Shown here piece by piece: positions 35,575 through 37,524 of a stretch of DNA of 37,524 nucleotides. Under the pieces are notes generated by a model that saw only the letters and a program-made list of their open reading frames with translations, did not search any database and was not told where the DNA came from. The translations under genes were made by a program, and so were the position numbers. This DNA is from Silicimonas sp. (GTDB taxonomy: Bacteria > Pseudomonadota > Alphaproteobacteria > Rhodobacterales > Rhodobacteraceae), in assembly GCA_022826205.1 (NCBI GenBank), contig JAJDVJ010000184.1:1-37524 (forward strand), written 5' to 3'. Position 1 is the first letter of the stretch, and the number at the start of each line of letters is the position of its first letter.

Positions 35575-36666
35575 TCAGGAGTTCGAATTCCCATGTGGAC
35601 CAGGAGCCCTTGGGGGAGCTGACGAACTTCGCAGTATCAACCGCACTTCGACCGAATTGTGCATGGCCACTTCGTCGCCGCTCAGCTTTCCCAGAATGAA
35701 CTCCGCGGCAGCGATGCCCATGTCTCTCGCCGGGACGTCGATCGTCGTAAGCGGCGGGTTCAAATGCGTTGCGAACTCCAGATTATCGAAACCGACAACG
35801 GAGATGTCGCCGGGAACTTCCAGTCCCCTTGCGGTGCACTCGATGAGCGCTCCCAGCGCCAGAACGTCGTTGCCACAGACGATGGCCGTGGGCCGTGGGC
35901 CGTCACGTGACAGGAGAAGTGCGCATGCCTTCTTGCCGCCGGAAATGGAATAAGGGGACTCGATGACCCTAGATGCAGGCAACGAAATGTCGTGACGCGC
36001 AAGTTCCGCGCGGATTCCCTCGAGCCGCTTCGTGGTTCGATCGTTATCCTCCGTAATTCCGGAAATGACGCAGATGTCCGCGTGCCCGAGATGCACGAGG
36101 TGCCGGGCCATGATCGCGGCCGAAGCGGAATTGTCGAAGCCCGCAGTCGGGTAGGCGCTCTCGGGATCGAAGGTGTACGTGTTGACAAACGGAACGCCAA
36201 ATTGGTGCAGCAGGTCGTAGATCTCCCGGCGATGGCACTCTCCGACAAGCATGAGCGCCTCGGCTCCGCGTTCGAGAAGCAGTCTTGCCTCCCTTAGCTC
36301 CGCGTCCAGATCATAGTCAAAGGTGGCAATCAGCGTCGAGATGCCCGCCGCCGAGAGTTGAGTGCTCGCGGCGCTGACCAGGCGGGCATAGAGCGCGTAG
36401 TCCAATGTCGGGATCAGCACTCCGACCATGTGCGACCGTTGGGACCGCAGTGCACGTGCCGCGTGGTTCCGGACATACCCGAGTTCGTGCATCGCCCTCT
36501 CGATCCGCGAGCGCATTTCGGGTGACACCTTGTCAGGGTTGTTGACCGTGCGCGAAACCGTCGCCGGTGCGCATCCGGCAAGTCTGGCAACGTCCGTGAT
36601 TCGCACGCGTGATGCTGCATCCTGAAATCGATATTTTGTCTCAGTCGGCAATCTGAAGGCCCGCAT
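35575..36666 (-). CDS. LacI-family transcriptional repressor
   Basis: 363 residues. The N-terminal helix-turn-helix is at about 23-43 (ITDVARLAGCAPATVSRTVNN) after an unusual 20-residue lead, then the hinge helix (NHAARALRSQRS), then a periplasmic-binding-type ligand domain with SGITEDNDRTTKRLEG and CGNDVLALGALIE. It resembles the GntR-like gluconate regulators of the family, so a sugar acid is a reasonable guess for ligand. Divergent from a TRAP transporter with a perfect palindrome in between, so it most likely represses that transporter. Confidence 0.93.
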   Translation of the reverse strand: MRAFRLPTETKYRFQDAASRVRITDVARLAGCAPATVSRTVNNPDKVSPEMRSRIERAMHELGYVRNHAARALRSQRSHMVGVLIPTLDYALYARLVSAASTQLSAAGISTLIATFDYDLDAELREARLLLERGAEALMLVGECHRREIYDLLHQFGVPFVNTYTFDPESAYPTAGFDNSASAAIMARHLVHLGHADICVISGITEDNDRTTKRLEGIRAELARHDISLPASRVIESPYSISGGKKACALLLSRDGPRPTAIVCGNDVLALGALIECTARGLEVPGDISVVGFDNLEFATHLNPPLTTIDVPARDMGIAAAEFILGKLSGDEVAMHNSVEVRLILRSSSAPPRAPGPHGNSNS

Positions 36667-36719
36667 GTCACAACTAATCGCTCTGTACCAGACAGATACG
36701 GACTTGGACAGAAAAAGTG

Positions 36720-36757
36720 TTGACTCGGCGGGCCAGATAGTATGAAATCGATTTCAT
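36720..36757 (+). promoter_or_regulatory. TRAP promoter overlapped by a perfect 16-base LacI-type operator
   Basis: ATGAAATCGATTTCAT at 36742-36757 is a perfect palindrome with the central CG typical of LacI-family operators. TTGACT at 36720-36725 is a -35 candidate; TATGAA (36741-36746) or TGAAAT (36743-36748) gives a 15- or 17-base spacer. The operator would therefore cover the -10 box and the start of transcription. TGAAATCGAT recurs at 36623-36632 inside the first codons of the repressor gene and may be an auxiliary half-site. Confidence 0.6.
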
Positions 36758-36784
36758 CACGATGCGATGCGCCTTGGGGGAGGA

Positions 36785-37288
36785 ATGCCGCACCCGGATA
36801 CAGGCCGGAATTCGAAGATTCTGCTGATGCTCCTAGGTGTCGCGAAGCTTTCCATCGTTGCAATCTCCACATTGATGATCGTGGTCACCCTGGCCCAGGT
36901 GATCTTTAGATACGTCATCGCGGCCCCGCTGCCCTGGTCGGAGGAGCTGGCGCGGTACTGTTTCGTTTGGATCGTGTTCCTGGGCGCCGCCGTCGGCCTT
37001 TCGCGGGGGATCCATCTTGGCGTCGACCTGTTCGTGAACCTGCTTCCCGAGCGATTCCGGGTTGGAATCGAGATCCTGTCCTACGTGCTGATCGCTTGTT
37101 TCGCGGCCTCGGTTATCCTCGCGAGCTACCCGGTGATCAACATGAACATGCTGCAACGCTCACCGGCGATGGGCGTGCAGATGTCATGGATCTACATCGC
37201 AATTCCGATCTCGATGGGCCTGATCTTCCTGATCTGCCTGGAACGCACCATCGCCATACTGCGTGACCGCAGAGAGCAGGAGGAATAG
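36785..37288 (+). CDS. dctQ: TRAP transporter small permease (DctQ type)
   Basis: 167-residue membrane protein with four helices: VAISTLMIVVTLAQVIFRYV, the CFVWIVFLGAAVGLSRG region, ILSYVLIACFAASVIL, and a last helix at IYIAIPISMGLIFLICLE. PLPWSEELARYCFVW is the DctQ signature. ATG 36785 directly follows GGGGGAGGA; ATG 36767 is also in frame and would place the ribosome site inside the gene, so the start is not settled. The substrate-binding gene (dctP) is not in view. Downstream dctM begins eight bases after the stop. Confidence 0.93.
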   Translation: MPHPDTGRNSKILLMLLGVAKLSIVAISTLMIVVTLAQVIFRYVIAAPLPWSEELARYCFVWIVFLGAAVGLSRGIHLGVDLFVNLLPERFRVGIEILSYVLIACFAASVILASYPVINMNMLQRSPAMGVQMSWIYIAIPISMGLIFLICLERTIAILRDRREQEE

Positions 37289-37296
37289 GCGTTCCG

Positions 37297-37524
37297 ATGT
37301 TGCCGATCCTGTTCACCACGTTCTTCGTCCTGTTGCTCTTCAACATCCCGATCGCCTTTGCGCTTGGCATCGCATCGGCCCTGACCAGGGCTATTTTTTT
37401 GTCGGTCCGGTGATCGTCACGCGGTGATTTTGGGGCTGGCCATTCCGTTTTCGATGTGGCAACCTGCCGGCCATTGTGATTCTTCCGCCCCCGGATTCCT
37501 CCATCGACCTTCGCGAGGTGACGG
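37297..37524 (+). pseudogene. dctM: TRAP large permease (DctM type), frame broken, runs off the right edge
   Basis: ATG 37297 begins MLPILFTTFFVLLLF and continues NIPIAFALGIASALT, exactly a DctM opening. After about 30 codons the match fails: the frame reads RAIFLSVR and hits TGA at 37408-37413. A run of seven T lies at 37394-37400. Beyond it, membrane-like fragments appear in other frames (VGPVIVT from 37401, AVILGLAIPFSM from 37421), so at least one indel separates them. Because this is the last 130 bases of the window, sequence or assembly error at a contig end is more likely than a true pseudogene. Confidence 0.6.

Noticed and set aside
36767-36784. ATG 36767 as the sure start of dctQ
   Set aside because: It would put the GGGGGAGGA ribosome-like site inside the gene. 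I kept 36785 but cannot exclude 36767.

Overview
The window is GC-rich alphaproteobacterial DNA, most likely from the Rhodobacterales. Four things point there: the gene order sucC-sucD-sucA-sucB-lpd with a two-lipoyl-domain SucB; an F0 ATP synthase operon with separate b and b' genes and no F1 genes next to it; a urease operon in the order ureD-A-B-C-E-F-G; and a large repeat protein whose end domains resemble a family I know from this order. The assignment is by recognition of protein sequence, not by a database search.

Layout. 1-7333 (+): 2-oxoglutarate to succinate segment of the TCA cycle (end of sucC, sucD, sucA, sucB, lpd). 7493-11251 (-): ptsP, the first enzyme of the nitrogen-related phosphotransferase system, and lysC, aspartate kinase. 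11252-12677: a gene-poor scar that contains a decayed BrnT/BrnA toxin-antitoxin pair, with both genes broken. 12678-15176: a periplasmic copper chaperone, a sirtuin, peptidyl-tRNA hydrolase and a DUF2237 protein. 15285-17854 (-): F0 operon atpI-atpB-atpE-b'-b with a good sigma-70 promoter. 18063-21343 (+): a small ArsR-type regulator, then an 881-residue membrane-anchored protein with five tandem 69-70 residue repeats. 21379-23080: hppD divergent from an Lrp/AsnC regulator with a large dyad between them. 23162-23821 (-): an ankyrin-repeat protein. 24013-29145 (-): urease operon, including a 51-codon reading frame between ureA and ureB. 29479-35447 (+): urtABCDE urea ABC transporter. 35575-37524: LacI-type repressor divergent from a TRAP transporter (dctQ and a dctM whose frame breaks near the window end).

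How the parts fit. The urt transporter imports urea and the divergent ure operon makes the nickel enzyme that hydrolyses it, so 24-35.5 kb is one urea-use island. PtsP fits nitrogen sensing but is 14 kb away. The Lrp regulator and hppD look like a self-contained tyrosine-degradation switch, and the LacI/TRAP pair a self-contained carbohydrate-acid uptake switch.

The parts most worth checking are the 881-residue repeat protein with its apparently leaderless promoter, the decayed BrnTA pair, and the small reading frame embedded in the urease operon. I found no tRNA, rRNA, CRISPR array, intact insertion sequence or phage.
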